Notes: generated by a model not told the origin, from the sequence alone. Shown: positions 43,686 through 51,785, counted from the stretch's first letter. The stretch is 64,000 nt of DNA from Lacibacter luteus (GCF_004118265.1 NZ_SDHW01000006.1:62001-126000), one strand, 5' to 3'. A program made the numbers and translations.

Positions 43686-44834
43686 TCATTTTTTAATTCG
43701 GCTGATTGCTTCTTCAAACCGTTCAACCGGTGCACATAAGCTGATGCGGATATACCCATCACCTGCATTACCAAAAATGCCGCCCGGTGTTATAAATACA
43801 TTGCTGCCATACAACACTTCATCGCTCACTTCGTAACCTGTTTTGTACTTCGCAGGAATCTTTGCCCATACAAACATCCCCACCTGCTCGGTTGAATAAG
43901 TACAGTTCAGCAAATCGAGTAATTCAAATACTTTTTTACGACGTTCACGGTAAATTTCATTTACGCCATCGTACCAATCTTTACCAAGGCTCAATGCTTT
44001 TGCTGCAGCTAACTGCAAAGGCAAAAACATACCACTGTCCATATTGCTTTTAAAACGCAGCACTTCATCAATACGTTCCTTTGCTCCACTCAACATACCC
44101 ACTCTCCAGCCGGCCATATTGCTCGATTTACTCAATGAGTTTAATTCAAGTACACAATCTTTTGCACCATCAATGCTTAATAAACTCATCGGGTTTTCAT
44201 TCAAAATAAAACTGTAGGGATTATCATGAATAATGAGGATGCCTGTTTTCTTTCCAAAAGCAACCAATTGTTCAAACAGTTTTTTATCAGATGCTTGTCC
44301 GGTTGGCATTTGCGGATAGTTCACAAACATCAATTTCACTTTTGAAAGATCGCTTGCTTGCAATGCTGCAAAATCAGGAGCATAATTGTTTTCTTCTTTC
44401 AAATCATAATCAACACAAACACCACCAGCTAACTTCACTGCGCTTCTGTATGTTGGATAACCTGGGTTGGGCACCAACACTTCATCAGCTTCGTTCAAAT
44501 ACGTCATACAGATATGCATAATGCCTTCCTTACTTCCAATGAGTGGAAGAATTTCTGTATCAGCATTCAACTCCACATTGTACCAGCGTTTATACCAATC
44601 GCTCATGGCCTTGCGCAACACAAGTGAACCTTTGTACGATTGATAGCCATGTACATTCGGTTTCACACTTTCTTCCTGCAATATTTTAATTACATCAGGA
44701 TGCGGTGGCAGATCAGGACTACCAATACCAAGATTAATGATCTGCTTACCCTGCTTGTTCAGTTCTTCTATTTCACGCAGCTTTTGTGAGAAATAGTATT
44801 CACCAATGCCATCCAATCGTTTTGCTGTTTGCAT
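43686..44834 (-). CDS. PLP-dependent aminotransferase class I/II (probable aromatic aminotransferase)
   Basis: The 382-aa fold-type I enzyme shows 'QIINLGIGSPDLPPHPDVI', 'GYQSYKGSLVLRKAMSDWY', 'LVPNPGYPTYRSAVKLAGG', 'FVNYPQMPTGQASD' and the PLP-lysine region 'LNSLSKSSNMAGWRVGMLSG'. Its place between pheA and tyrA suggests that it converts phenylpyruvate and 4-hydroxyphenylpyruvate to Phe and Tyr, although sequence alone would also allow an aspartate or diaminopimelate-type substrate. Confidence 0.88.
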   Translation of the reverse strand: MQTAKRLDGIGEYYFSQKLREIEELNKQGKQIINLGIGSPDLPPHPDVIKILQEESVKPNVHGYQSYKGSLVLRKAMSDWYKRWYNVELNADTEILPLIGSKEGIMHICMTYLNEADEVLVPNPGYPTYRSAVKLAGGVCVDYDLKEENNYAPDFAALQASDLSKVKLMFVNYPQMPTGQASDKKLFEQLVAFGKKTGILIIHDNPYSFILNENPMSLLSIDGAKDCVLELNSLSKSSNMAGWRVGMLSGAKERIDEVLRFKSNMDSGMFLPLQLAAAKALSLGKDWYDGVNEIYRERRKKVFELLDLLNCTYSTEQVGMFVWAKIPAKYKTGYEVSDEVLYGSNVFITPGGIFGNAGDGYIRISLCAPVERFEEAISRIKK

Positions 44835-44920
44835 ATACTGTTCAACTTTCGTTTATCTTTTATTTAATCAACCTTTTTGTGCCGCTGCCAAGTCTTCCTT
44901 TCAGGGGAGATTTAGAGGGG

Positions 44921-45745
44921 TTAAATTGTTTTTCCGTTTTTATAAACACCATATATCTTCAACTCAACTGTTGAAGGTTTAATTGCTTCAATCACTTTAT
45001 GAAACTGCTCAATGCTGTCAAACTCCATATCAGCATGAAAACTGTATTTGAAATCGGAGCCGGGAATGGGAAAGCTTTGCAGCTTGCTGAGGTTAATACC
45101 GCCATCAGCAATTTTTCCCAACACCCTTGCCAAACTTCCTTTCGAATGATCGGTCACAAAATTCACCGATGCTTTATTCGCCTGTTCAATAGAACCATTT
45201 TGTTCACGTTGCAAAATGAGGAAACGTGTATAGTTGTTCTTCATGGTTTGAATACCGGGAGCAATTACATTCAATCCATATAATTCAGCAGCGAGTTTAC
45301 TTGCAATAGCAGCAATATGTTTGCTCTTGTGCTGGTGAATATGTTTTGCACTCAACGCTGTATCTTCTGTTTCAACCAGCTTCCATTTGTATTTATCCAG
45401 AAAGTCGTAGCACTGCTGCAAAGCCATGGTATGCGAGTGCACTTCTTTAATATCTTCCAGTTTTACACCTTGGTTAACGATGAGGTTTTGCTTGATGTGC
45501 AGGTACACTTCGCCCACAATGACCAGGTTACTTTTCTGTAATAAATTGTAGTTAGGTAAGATGCTGCCGGCAATGGAATTTTCAATCGCCATCACTGCAC
45601 CATCACTTTCTTTTTTGTTAGCGCCGATCTTTACCACTTCCCTGAATGTTGCACAGGGAATTACTTCTACATCCTTTCCAAAGAATTGCCTTGCCGCTTC
45701 CTGGTGAAAACTGCCTTCGTAACCTTGTATTGTAACTTTCGCCAT
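44921..45745 (-). CDS. pheA: Prephenate dehydratase with ACT domain
   Basis: The 274-aa stand-alone enzyme converts prephenate to phenylpyruvate. The catalytic domain holds 'GYEGSFHQEAARQFFG', 'AIENSIAGSILPNYNLL', 'IAAIASKLAAELYGL' and the catalytic 'NNYTRFLIL'. A C-terminal ACT domain follows ('GSLARVLGKIADGGINLSKL'). The Phe-binding motif ESRP of the E. coli enzyme reads QSFP here. There is no fused chorismate mutase; that domain is on the DAHP synthase. It is the first enzyme gene of the operon, preceded by a leader-peptide/hairpin control region. Confidence 0.95.
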   Translation of the reverse strand: MAKVTIQGYEGSFHQEAARQFFGKDVEVIPCATFREVVKIGANKKESDGAVMAIENSIAGSILPNYNLLQKSNLVIVGEVYLHIKQNLIVNQGVKLEDIKEVHSHTMALQQCYDFLDKYKWKLVETEDTALSAKHIHQHKSKHIAAIASKLAAELYGLNVIAPGIQTMKNNYTRFLILQREQNGSIEQANKASVNFVTDHSKGSLARVLGKIADGGINLSKLQSFPIPGSDFKYSFHADMEFDSIEQFHKVIEAIKPSTVELKIYGVYKNGKTI

Positions 45746-45758
45746 AGTCTTAAATGAC

Positions 45759-45784
45759 GAATCCCGGCTTTTGAGCCGGGATTC
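45759..45784 (-). promoter_or_regulatory. Attenuator-type hairpin before pheA
   Basis: A perfect 11-bp stem (GAATCCCGGCT/AGCCGGGATTC) with a 4-nt loop ends 13 nt upstream of the pheA ATG. Its left arm contains CCCGGCT (45774-45780), which can pair instead with AGCCGGG (45832-45838) in the upstream leader-peptide codons. The tract after the stem (GTCATTTAAG) is only weakly U-rich, so it could act by blocking pheA translation rather than by termination alone. Confidence 0.75.
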
Positions 45785-45806
45785 TTTATGTTGTTTTGTT
45801 CTGTTA

Positions 45807-45896
45807 TCAGTTCTGTTTCAACAAAAGGAAGCCCGGCTTCATTCTAAAATAAAAGAAGCTAAAATAAAAGAAACCGTATGCTCTGTTTGTTGTCAT
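45807..45896 (-). CDS. Phe/Tyr-rich leader peptide of the aromatic operon
   Basis: This is a 29-codon reading frame starting at the ATG at 45896. Codons 9-17 read FFYFSFFYF, and in total it has seven Phe and three Tyr codons. It ends in TGA 61 nt before the pheA ATG. The codons right after the run (KPG) form the AGCCGGG segment able to disrupt the downstream hairpin. This is the classic layout of ribosome-mediated attenuation: stalling for lack of charged tRNA-Phe or tRNA-Tyr frees the pheA start or prevents termination. Its ATG is only 7 nt after the -7 box, so the transcript may be almost leaderless. Confidence 0.85.
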   Translation of the reverse strand: MTTNRAYGFFYFSFFYFRMKPGFLLLKQN

Positions 45897-45902
45897 GAGA
45901 GT

Positions 45903-45932
45903 CAAATGTAGACAGGGTTTTCTATAAAACAA
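45903..45932 (-). promoter_or_regulatory. Promoter of the aromatic amino acid operon
   Basis: The minus strand reads TTG (45930-45932), a 19-nt spacer, and TACATTTG (45903-45910). Both elements and the spacing fit the Bacteroidota -33/-7 consensus (TTTG, about 19-21 nt, TAnnTTTG). Confidence 0.8.
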
Positions 45933-46010
45933 GCGTTAGCCGTAAAAAAAATCTGCGCAATCGATCATTCTGTTTCAAAAAGCATGTGTGTTCGATAAGG
46001 TCATAAAACG

Positions 46011-46037
46011 AAAAAAGCCATTCCAGGAATGGAACGG
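46011..46037 (-). terminator. Intrinsic terminator of the small lipoprotein gene
   Basis: On the minus strand a CCATTCC/GGAATGG stem, bounded by GGCC/GGC bases, is followed by TTTTTT. It lies about 100 bp past the lipoprotein stop, upstream of the aromatic-operon promoter. Confidence 0.75.
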
Positions 46038-46136
46038 CCGTTAACGATTGCTTGCCATATGAAAGATTTATTTCGGTCTCATCACTCCCCGGCAAGCTGG
46101 GATTGTTCACTCTTCACGGTGAGCCGAAAGCTGAAA

Positions 46137-46328
46137 TTACTTCTTAGTTGTGTCAGCTTTAGTTGTATCAGCAGCAGGAGCTACAGTTGAATCAGTAGCA
46201 GTTGAATCAGTAGCTGGAGCTACAGCTGGAGTATCTACTGCAGTTGAATCTGTAGTAGCTGCTTTTTCACCTTCATTGTTACAAGCTACAAAACCGAGGA
46301 TAGCGAACGCTAATAAAACCTTTTTCAT
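46137..46328 (-). CDS. Small Ala/Thr/Asp-rich lipoprotein
   Basis: The 63-aa protein begins with a lipoprotein signal ('MKKVLLAFAILGFVACNNEG', lipobox FVAC). The mature part is almost wholly Ala, Thr, Asp, Ser, Val and Pro in loose repeats ('TDSTAVDTPAVAPATDSTA') and ends in KADTTKK. It resembles small surface lipoproteins common in Bacteroidota, with no known role. It has its own terminator and is divergent from the sigma factor gene. Confidence 0.8.
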   Translation of the reverse strand: MKKVLLAFAILGFVACNNEGEKAATTDSTAVDTPAVAPATDSTATDSTVAPAADTTKADTTKK

Positions 46329-46471
46329 TCTTTTTAAATTTTTAAAAGTTTAAGATAATTATCGAGGATTAATACCTGTACCGAAAAAAGGTAACCCGAC
46401 TTTTTTAAAAATTTTTTTTGGCCTTTCTTTGGGTTACAATTTGTCCTTTTTGGTATTAAAACAGAGAAATA

Positions 46472-47038
46472 GTGAAACCTGAGATTAACGAATCGGAATT
46501 ACTGGAAGGCTTGGCCCGGAACGACAGGAAGGCGGTAGAAACCCTTTACAGGCTGAATTACAGCATGGTACAGGCGTTTATCCTGAACAATAATGGTACA
46601 GCAGACGATGCAAGAGATGTTTTTCAGGAAGCCATGATCGTTCTTTATGAAAAGGCCCGGGATGGTTCGCTGGAGCTGAACTGCCAAATTAAAACCTATG
46701 TTTATTCGGTTTGCCGAAGACTTTGGTTAAAGCGTTTACAGCAACTTCAGCGTTTTGGCGCCCCGGTTGAGAGCCTGGAAGAAACTGTTCCGGTGGAAGA
46801 AGAACTGGAGGACCATGAACGGAAGAACGAAGCCTTTGGCGTTATGGAAAAAGCACTCTCCCATTTGGGCGAGCCTTGCAAAAGTTTACTTGAATCCTAC
46901 TATATCCAGAAAAAACAGATGCTTGACATTGCCGCTGAATTTGGTTATACCAATGCCGACAATGCAAAGAACCAGAAGTATAAATGCCTGATGCGGTTAA
47001 AGAAATTATTCTTTGCACAATATAAAAAAGTGGACTGA
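46472..47038 (+). CDS. Sigma-70 family RNA polymerase sigma factor (ECF-like)
   Basis: The 188-aa protein has a region 2 ('ALYRLNYSMVQAFILN'-like helix, 'DDARDVFQEAMIVLYEKARD', 'KTYVYSVCRRLWLKRLQQ') and a region 4 helix-turn-helix ('LGEPCKSLLESYYIQKKQML', 'IAAEFGYTNADNAKNQKYKC'). Translation starts at GTG. A near-consensus -7 (TACAATTTG, one base too long) lies about 35 bp upstream. The next gene begins 1 bp after its stop and encodes a protein with an anti-sigma-like N-terminus, so the pair is probably a signalling unit. Confidence 0.9.
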   Translation: MKPEINESELLEGLARNDRKAVETLYRLNYSMVQAFILNNNGTADDARDVFQEAMIVLYEKARDGSLELNCQIKTYVYSVCRRLWLKRLQQLQRFGAPVESLEETVPVEEELEDHERKNEAFGVMEKALSHLGEPCKSLLESYYIQKKQMLDIAAEFGYTNADNAKNQKYKCLMRLKKLFFAQYKKVD

Positions 47039-47039
47039 G

Positions 47040-48137
47040 ATGGATGAGATTTTACTTTTAGATGCAACGGAACGTTACCTCAACGGCGAAATGAACGCCG
47101 AAGAGAAAGCTATGTTCGAGCAACTCCGCCAAAGCAACCAGGAGGTTGATCAAATGGTGGTGGAGCATACGTTCTTTCTGCAACAGTTTGAGCGCTATGG
47201 TGGTCTTCGTGAAATGAAACATACGCTGCACGATGTGCACAACCAGCTGATGCAGGATGGTGAAATAAAAGAAGAAGTATTATCGGGCAGCGCCAAAGTG
47301 GTAAACTTATGGAAGCGTTACAAACGCACCATTACCATTGCAGCTTCTATTGCTGGTGTTACTGCTCTTTCAATCAGCAGCATGACGCTTTTAGTTGCAC
47401 CAAAAGGCAACGAAAAAGCGCTTACCGAGTTAGGTAAAAAAGTAAATCAACTCGAAACAAAATACCGACAACAGGATCGTAAGCTTGATAATGTTATCAG
47501 CAAAATAAGTCCTGATATCGTTATTACCGGTATTGGTTCTGCATTTTTGGTTGATGGTAAGGGTTACCTGGTTACAAATGCCCATGTGGTAAAAAATGCC
47601 AAAGGTGCTTTCGTATCAAACAACAAAGGAGCAGAGTTTAAAGCGCAGATTGTAAAGATTGACGAGGAACGAGATATTGCTATTTTGAAAATAGAAGATA
47701 AAGATTATAAAGCAACCGCTACGTTACCTTACAGCATCCGCAAATCTTCTACAGCAATAGCTGAACCTATTTTTACATTGGGTTATCCACGTAACGAAAT
47801 TGTTTACGGCGAAGGTTACCTGAGTGCCAAAACAGGCTTCAACGGCGATACGCTCAGCTGCCAGATTGCAGTTGCAGCCAATCCCGGAAATAGCGGTGGG
47901 CCTGTATTTAACCGTTTTGGAGAAGTGATCGGTATCCTCAGTACCAAAGAAACAAAAGCAGATGGCGTTGTTTTTGCCATTCAGTCGAAATATATTATCG
48001 ATGCAGTAAACGAATTGAAGAAAGCAGATTCTACTGTTGATCTGAAGCTTACTTCTAAGTCATCTTTAAAAGGAATGGATCGTACACAACAGGCGAATAA
48101 AGTATTAGAATATGTGTACATGGTGAAAGTGTACTAA
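47040..48137 (+). CDS. Membrane-anchored trypsin-like protease with anti-sigma-like N-terminus
   Basis: The 365-aa protein starts at the ATG at 47040, 1 bp after the sigma gene. Residues 1-50 ('LDATERYLNGEMNAEEKAMF', 'QEVDQMVVEHTFFLQQFE') resemble the cytoplasmic domain of Bacteroidota anti-sigma proteins. One transmembrane segment follows at about 97-117 ('TITIAASIAGVTALSISSMT'), then a coiled stretch ('LGKKVNQLETKYRQQDRKLD'). An S1C/HtrA-type protease domain comes last, with catalytic His ('VTNAHVVKN'), Asp ('EERDIAILKIED') and Ser ('NPGNSGGPVFNRF'). There is no PDZ domain. A sigma-sequestering, envelope-sensing protease is a reasonable inference. Confidence 0.82.
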   Translation: MDEILLLDATERYLNGEMNAEEKAMFEQLRQSNQEVDQMVVEHTFFLQQFERYGGLREMKHTLHDVHNQLMQDGEIKEEVLSGSAKVVNLWKRYKRTITIAASIAGVTALSISSMTLLVAPKGNEKALTELGKKVNQLETKYRQQDRKLDNVISKISPDIVITGIGSAFLVDGKGYLVTNAHVVKNAKGAFVSNNKGAEFKAQIVKIDEERDIAILKIEDKDYKATATLPYSIRKSSTAIAEPIFTLGYPRNEIVYGEGYLSAKTGFNGDTLSCQIAVAANPGNSGGPVFNRFGEVIGILSTKETKADGVVFAIQSKYIIDAVNELKKADSTVDLKLTSKSSLKGMDRTQQANKVLEYVYMVKVY

Positions 48138-48167
48138 TAACTTTTTAGCTGACTTCAACATAAATGA

Positions 48168-48198
48168 AAAGCCCCGCAAATGCGGGGCTTACTTTTTA
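48168..48198. terminator. Bidirectional intrinsic terminator
   Basis: A perfect AAGCCCCGCA/TGCGGGGCTT stem with a 2-nt spacer is followed by ACTTTTTAT. It lies between the protease gene and the convergent DUF3276 gene. Confidence 0.88.
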
Positions 48199-48218
48199 TC
48201 AGTCGGTTTTGATTCTTC

Positions 48219-48677
48219 TTACCATTTGTCAACCTCTTCGTTGGCGAGGTTGTCGCCGCTTGCTGCAGGCACTTCTTCAACTGCGGCAACAGGAGCGGGG
48301 GCTGGTGCAGGAGCTGCTGCTGCAACTGGTGCTGCTACAGTTTCCTGTACATCATTATTATAATCACCATCACCACTTGAAGGAGCATCTTCGTGGTTAA
48401 ATGCATCGAAATCGAAATCGGGCATTAACTCGGTTTTCACATAATCTACTGCCTCATTCAATCCTTTAATAAACTTGTTGAAATCTTCTTTGTAAAGAAA
48501 AATTTTGTGGCGATCGTACCCTTCTCCGGTAAAGCGTTTACGGCTCTCCGTAATTGTGAGGTAGTAATCATTGCCACGGGTTGATCTTACATCAAAGAAA
48601 TACGTTCTTCTCTTTCCGGCACGGATCCGCTTGCTGTAAATACTTTCCATGCGTTTGTCATTGTTTTCGTACGCCAC
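48219..48677 (-). CDS. DUF3276 / PUR-alpha-like nucleic-acid-binding protein
   Basis: The 152-aa protein has the DUF3276 core ('YSKRIRAGKRRTYFFDVRST', 'GNDYYLTITESRKRFTGEGY', 'RHKIFLYKEDFNKFIKGLNE'), a family with the PUR fold that binds single-stranded DNA or RNA. The C-terminus is an Ala/Pro/Val-rich tail ('VAAPVAAAAPAPAPAPVAAV'), which is likely disordered. The frame starts with GTG; an ATG at codon 9 ('MESIYSKRI') is an alternative start. Confidence 0.88.
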   Translation of the reverse strand: MAYENNDKRMESIYSKRIRAGKRRTYFFDVRSTRGNDYYLTITESRKRFTGEGYDRHKIFLYKEDFNKFIKGLNEAVDYVKTELMPDFDFDAFNHEDAPSSGDGDYNNDVQETVAAPVAAAAPAPAPAPVAAVEEVPAASGDNLANEEVDKW

Positions 48678-48787
48678 AGTTTTTAGGTTTTAGTTGTCAA
48701 TGCTTATTTTCAAACAGCGACAAAGATATATTTCTTTTCGATTTGGCAAAATTTTCCAGAAAGCCCTGAAACACTTGATTTTCACTA

Positions 48788-50608
48788 TCAAGAAACCGTT
48801 TCTTCCAGTTGCTGGCGGTTGTATAAATCGGCATACAATCCTTGCTTTTGCAACAGTTCTTCATGGGTTCCCTGTTCGGCTATAAACCCATCATCCATTA
48901 CCAATATTCTATCGAATTGGAGGAGTGAGAAAATGCGATGCGTAATTACGATCGCTGTTTTATCTTCCAGGTAAGTGGCAAGGTGCGTAAGAATTTCTTT
49001 TTCGGTGCGGGCATCTACAGCATTTAAACAGTCGTCGAGTATAATTAAACCCGGATCCTTAATTAATGCACGGGCAATGGAAATACGTTGTTTCTGTCCG
49101 CCGCTTAATGTAACACCCCGCTCTCCCACCATTGTTTGGTATTGTTCGGGAAACGTTTGTATATCCCGATGAACAGATGCTGAAGTTGCTGCATTTCTAA
49201 TCGCTTCTTCATTTTCGTTACCGCCACCGAAAGCGATGTTGTTTGCAATGGTATCACTAAAAAGAAATACTTCCTGTGGTACATAGCTTACCTGTCGTCG
49301 ATAAGCCTGTAAAGCAAGATCTTTTATCTCCGTTCCATCAATACGTATTACACCGGCCACAGGATCGTAAAAGCGTAAAAGCAATTGTGCGATTGTGGAT
49401 TTACCCGAACCTGTTCGGCCAATCAGAGCGATCTTCTCTCCTTTCTTGATTTGTAAATTAAAATTACTCAGCGCTTTTATCCCGGTATGCGGATAAACAA
49501 AGCTTACGTTTTCAAATTCAATATTTCCCTGCAGCTCAATTTCTTTACCTGTTTCAGTAACGGGTATTGTAGATTTCGTTAATAAAAATTCGTTTAACCT
49601 ACGCTGTGAGGCTGCAGCACGCTGGATGGTGCTTGCCACCCAACCAATGGCACTTACCGGAAATGCAAGCATGGTGAGGTACATAATAAATGCGGCCATG
49701 TCGCCAAAGTTGATCTGGCCATTCATATATTTTAAACCGCCTATCAATACCACAAGAATGGTGCTGATGCCGATAATTAAACCCATGATGGGGAAATAGA
49801 TGGCTTCTACTTTATATAAAGCGGTTGCGCTTGTACGGTAGTCTTCACTGTTTTTTTCAAAAAAACGCAGCATGGCTTTTTCCTGTACAAACGATTTTAT
49901 TACACGAATACCTGAATATGATTGCTGAGCATTGGTGGTAAGGTCGGAAAGTTTTGCCTGTACCTCTTCGCTCTTTTTATTAATAATGTTGTTTACATAA
50001 TAAATGGCAATTGCAAGAATGGGCAATGGCGCCAACACGTACAACGAAAGTTCGGGGTTCTTCTTCACCATATAATAAACACTCAGCCAAATGAGTGCAA
50101 TAAGGTTGATGAGGTACATAATAGCCGGACCTGTATACATCCGCACACGGCTTACATCTTCGGCCATACGGTTCATCAGATCGCCTGTTTCGTGTGTTTT
50201 ATAAAAATTGGTGTCGAGCTGCAGGTAATGTTGAAATACTTCGCTTTTCTGATCGTATTCAATATGGCGGCTCATAACAATAATCGTTTGCCGCATCAGA
50301 AACATGAAGAAACCTCGCAGTATGGCAAACAGCAGCAATACCAACCCAAACAAGGCTACAATACCTGTAAATGAAAATTTGAATTGCTCGATCCATGCAA
50401 TGGTGATCGTAACGAGCCAATCGTTCTGCTGTACAATTTTTTCCTGTGCTGCATCGGTTAAATGCGCCTGTACTTTATCAATGATATAACCCGTAACCTG
50501 GGGTGCAAGCACAGCAAAGTAGTTGGATATAAAAATGAAAAGAATGCCCAGTATTAACCGCCACCTGTACTTCCAGAAATATTTATTGAGATGCGAGAGT
50601 TGCTTCAT
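48788..50608 (-). CDS. ABC transporter, fused permease/ATPase (MsbA-like exporter)
   Basis: The 606-aa half-transporter has six N-terminal transmembrane helices (for example 'ILGILFIFISNYFAVLAPQV', 'FSFTGIVALFGLVLLLFAIL', 'MYLINLIALIWLSVYYMV'). Its nucleotide-binding domain has Walker A 'LIGRTGSGKSTIAQLLL', Q-loop 'VSYVPQEVFLFSD', signature 'VTLSGGQKQRISIARAL' and Walker B 'DPGLIILDDCLNAVD'. The residue after Walker B is Asp rather than the usual catalytic Glu, so one site may be degenerate. The substrate (lipid or drug) is unknown. The ATG at 50608 follows an in-frame TTG. Confidence 0.93.
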   Translation of the reverse strand: MKQLSHLNKYFWKYRWRLILGILFIFISNYFAVLAPQVTGYIIDKVQAHLTDAAQEKIVQQNDWLVTITIAWIEQFKFSFTGIVALFGLVLLLFAILRGFFMFLMRQTIIVMSRHIEYDQKSEVFQHYLQLDTNFYKTHETGDLMNRMAEDVSRVRMYTGPAIMYLINLIALIWLSVYYMVKKNPELSLYVLAPLPILAIAIYYVNNIINKKSEEVQAKLSDLTTNAQQSYSGIRVIKSFVQEKAMLRFFEKNSEDYRTSATALYKVEAIYFPIMGLIIGISTILVVLIGGLKYMNGQINFGDMAAFIMYLTMLAFPVSAIGWVASTIQRAAASQRRLNEFLLTKSTIPVTETGKEIELQGNIEFENVSFVYPHTGIKALSNFNLQIKKGEKIALIGRTGSGKSTIAQLLLRFYDPVAGVIRIDGTEIKDLALQAYRRQVSYVPQEVFLFSDTIANNIAFGGGNENEEAIRNAATSASVHRDIQTFPEQYQTMVGERGVTLSGGQKQRISIARALIKDPGLIILDDCLNAVDARTEKEILTHLATYLEDKTAIVITHRIFSLLQFDRILVMDDGFIAEQGTHEELLQKQGLYADLYNRQQLEETVS

Positions 50609-50723
50609 GCGTGGGCAAAGGTACAAAGGGAATATCTACAGCATGGCCGTTCATCAAATGAAAGATGACATTAACAACCAACAACTGTAAACAGTATATG
50701 GCCTGAAACAATCTTAAAGCTTA

Positions 50724-51173
50724 CTACGACTGAATATAATTCTGCAGCTGCTCAATGGTTTCTTTTTGCGACAGAATGGTTTCCGTTACCACATCGGTAA
50801 TTGAAATAATACCGCAAACATGATCGTTATCGAAAACCGGCAGATAGCGGATATTGCTTTCGCTCATAATATGCATACAGGTTTCAATGGAGTTATCGGG
50901 AGTAATGCGTGGCAAGCCTGTACTCATAATATCCTTCACCAGAGTTTCGGCCGATGCTTTTCCTTTAAGAATTACTTTGCGTGCATAATCACGTTCGGTC
51001 ATAACACCTAAGTACTCGTCATTTTCCATCACCATTACCGAACCGATATTTTTATCGGCCATTAATTGCAATGCCTGTAATACCGGTAAGCCGGGTTCAA
51101 CAGAAATAATATTTGCGCCTTTGCGTTGCAGTAAGTGTGCTACTTTTCTCATAGTCCCGGTTTTTGTTTGCAT
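50724..51173 (-). CDS. CBS-domain protein
   Basis: The 149-aa protein consists of two CBS motifs ('ALQLMADKNIGSVMVMENDE' with 'GVMTERDYARKVIL', and 'CMHIMSESNIRYLPVFDNDH' with 'GIISITDVVTETIL'), forming one Bateman module that probably binds an adenosyl ligand. No effector domain is attached. A second ATG at 51152 ('MRKVAHLLQRKG') could be the start. It is separated from the cupin gene by a terminator. Confidence 0.9.
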   Translation of the reverse strand: MQTKTGTMRKVAHLLQRKGANIISVEPGLPVLQALQLMADKNIGSVMVMENDEYLGVMTERDYARKVILKGKASAETLVKDIMSTGLPRITPDNSIETCMHIMSESNIRYLPVFDNDHVCGIISITDVVTETILSQKETIEQLQNYIQS

Positions 51174-51186
51174 TAAATTACTGAAA

Positions 51187-51225
51187 TAAAAAAAGATGTG
51201 CGTTAATGTCGCACATCTTTTTTTA
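51187..51225 (-). terminator. Intrinsic terminator after the cupin gene
   Basis: A GATGTGCG/CGCACATC stem with a 7-nt loop is flanked by A- and T-runs, so it can end minus-strand transcripts. Confidence 0.88.
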
Positions 51226-51244
51226 TTGTAAACACAAAAAATAA

Positions 51245-51739
51245 TTACCGTCCGAAATCGTCCTGCAAACGAACAATATCTTCTTCGTCTGATGGGTTTG
51301 ATGGATCGGTATGTTGCCAGATTTCGGCAATAATACCCCAGCCACTTAATCCAACTAAACGGTGGCGTTGACCTTTGTTTAAAACAATAATATCGCCGGG
51401 TTCGAAATGCTCTACTTCTGTTTGCTCATCTGTTTCGCTCATTACAACACCTACTTCACCTTCTACCACACGCCAGATCTCTGCACGGCGAAAATGATAT
51501 TGCCATGAAAGACGTTGCTCGGGGGCCACACATAAAATTTTTGGGCTTAATTTATTTCCCAGCATCAGGTCTTCTTTCTTGTATGTAGGAAAATATTCCT
51601 CAATAAATTTATCTGCCTGGCTTTCGTCCAGTACAAAAAAACCACCCCATGGGCGTGTAAAGTCGAAGGTATTAATGCGGAAACCGTTGGCTTCGATAAG
51701 TTGTTTCTGTTGTTCTAAAATCGATAGTTTGTCGTTCAT
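51245..51739 (-). CDS. Cupin protein, mannose-6-phosphate isomerase type II-like
   Basis: The 164-aa protein has a single cupin barrel: 'TRPWGGFFVLDES', 'KILCVAPEQRLSWQYHFRRA', 'EIWRVVEGEVGVVMSE', 'FEPGDIIVLNKGQRHRLVGL' and 'IAEIWQHTDPSNPSDEEDIV'. This is the pattern of the type II phosphomannose isomerase domain, but the guanylyltransferase half is missing. The ATG at 51739 ('MNDKLSILEQQKQ') is preferred over one 13 codons upstream. A sugar-phosphate role is plausible. Confidence 0.82.
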   Translation of the reverse strand: MNDKLSILEQQKQLIEANGFRINTFDFTRPWGGFFVLDESQADKFIEEYFPTYKKEDLMLGNKLSPKILCVAPEQRLSWQYHFRRAEIWRVVEGEVGVVMSETDEQTEVEHFEPGDIIVLNKGQRHRLVGLSGWGIIAEIWQHTDPSNPSDEEDIVRLQDDFGR

Positions 51740-51785
51740 TTTTTTCTGATTGGACGTAAAAGTAAAACACGGTTTCATGCAAACA

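Noticed and set aside
45922-46110. Minus-strand frame of 62 codons upstream of the pheA leader
   Set aside because: It runs through the lipoprotein terminator and the aromatic-operon promoter and has no conserved feature.
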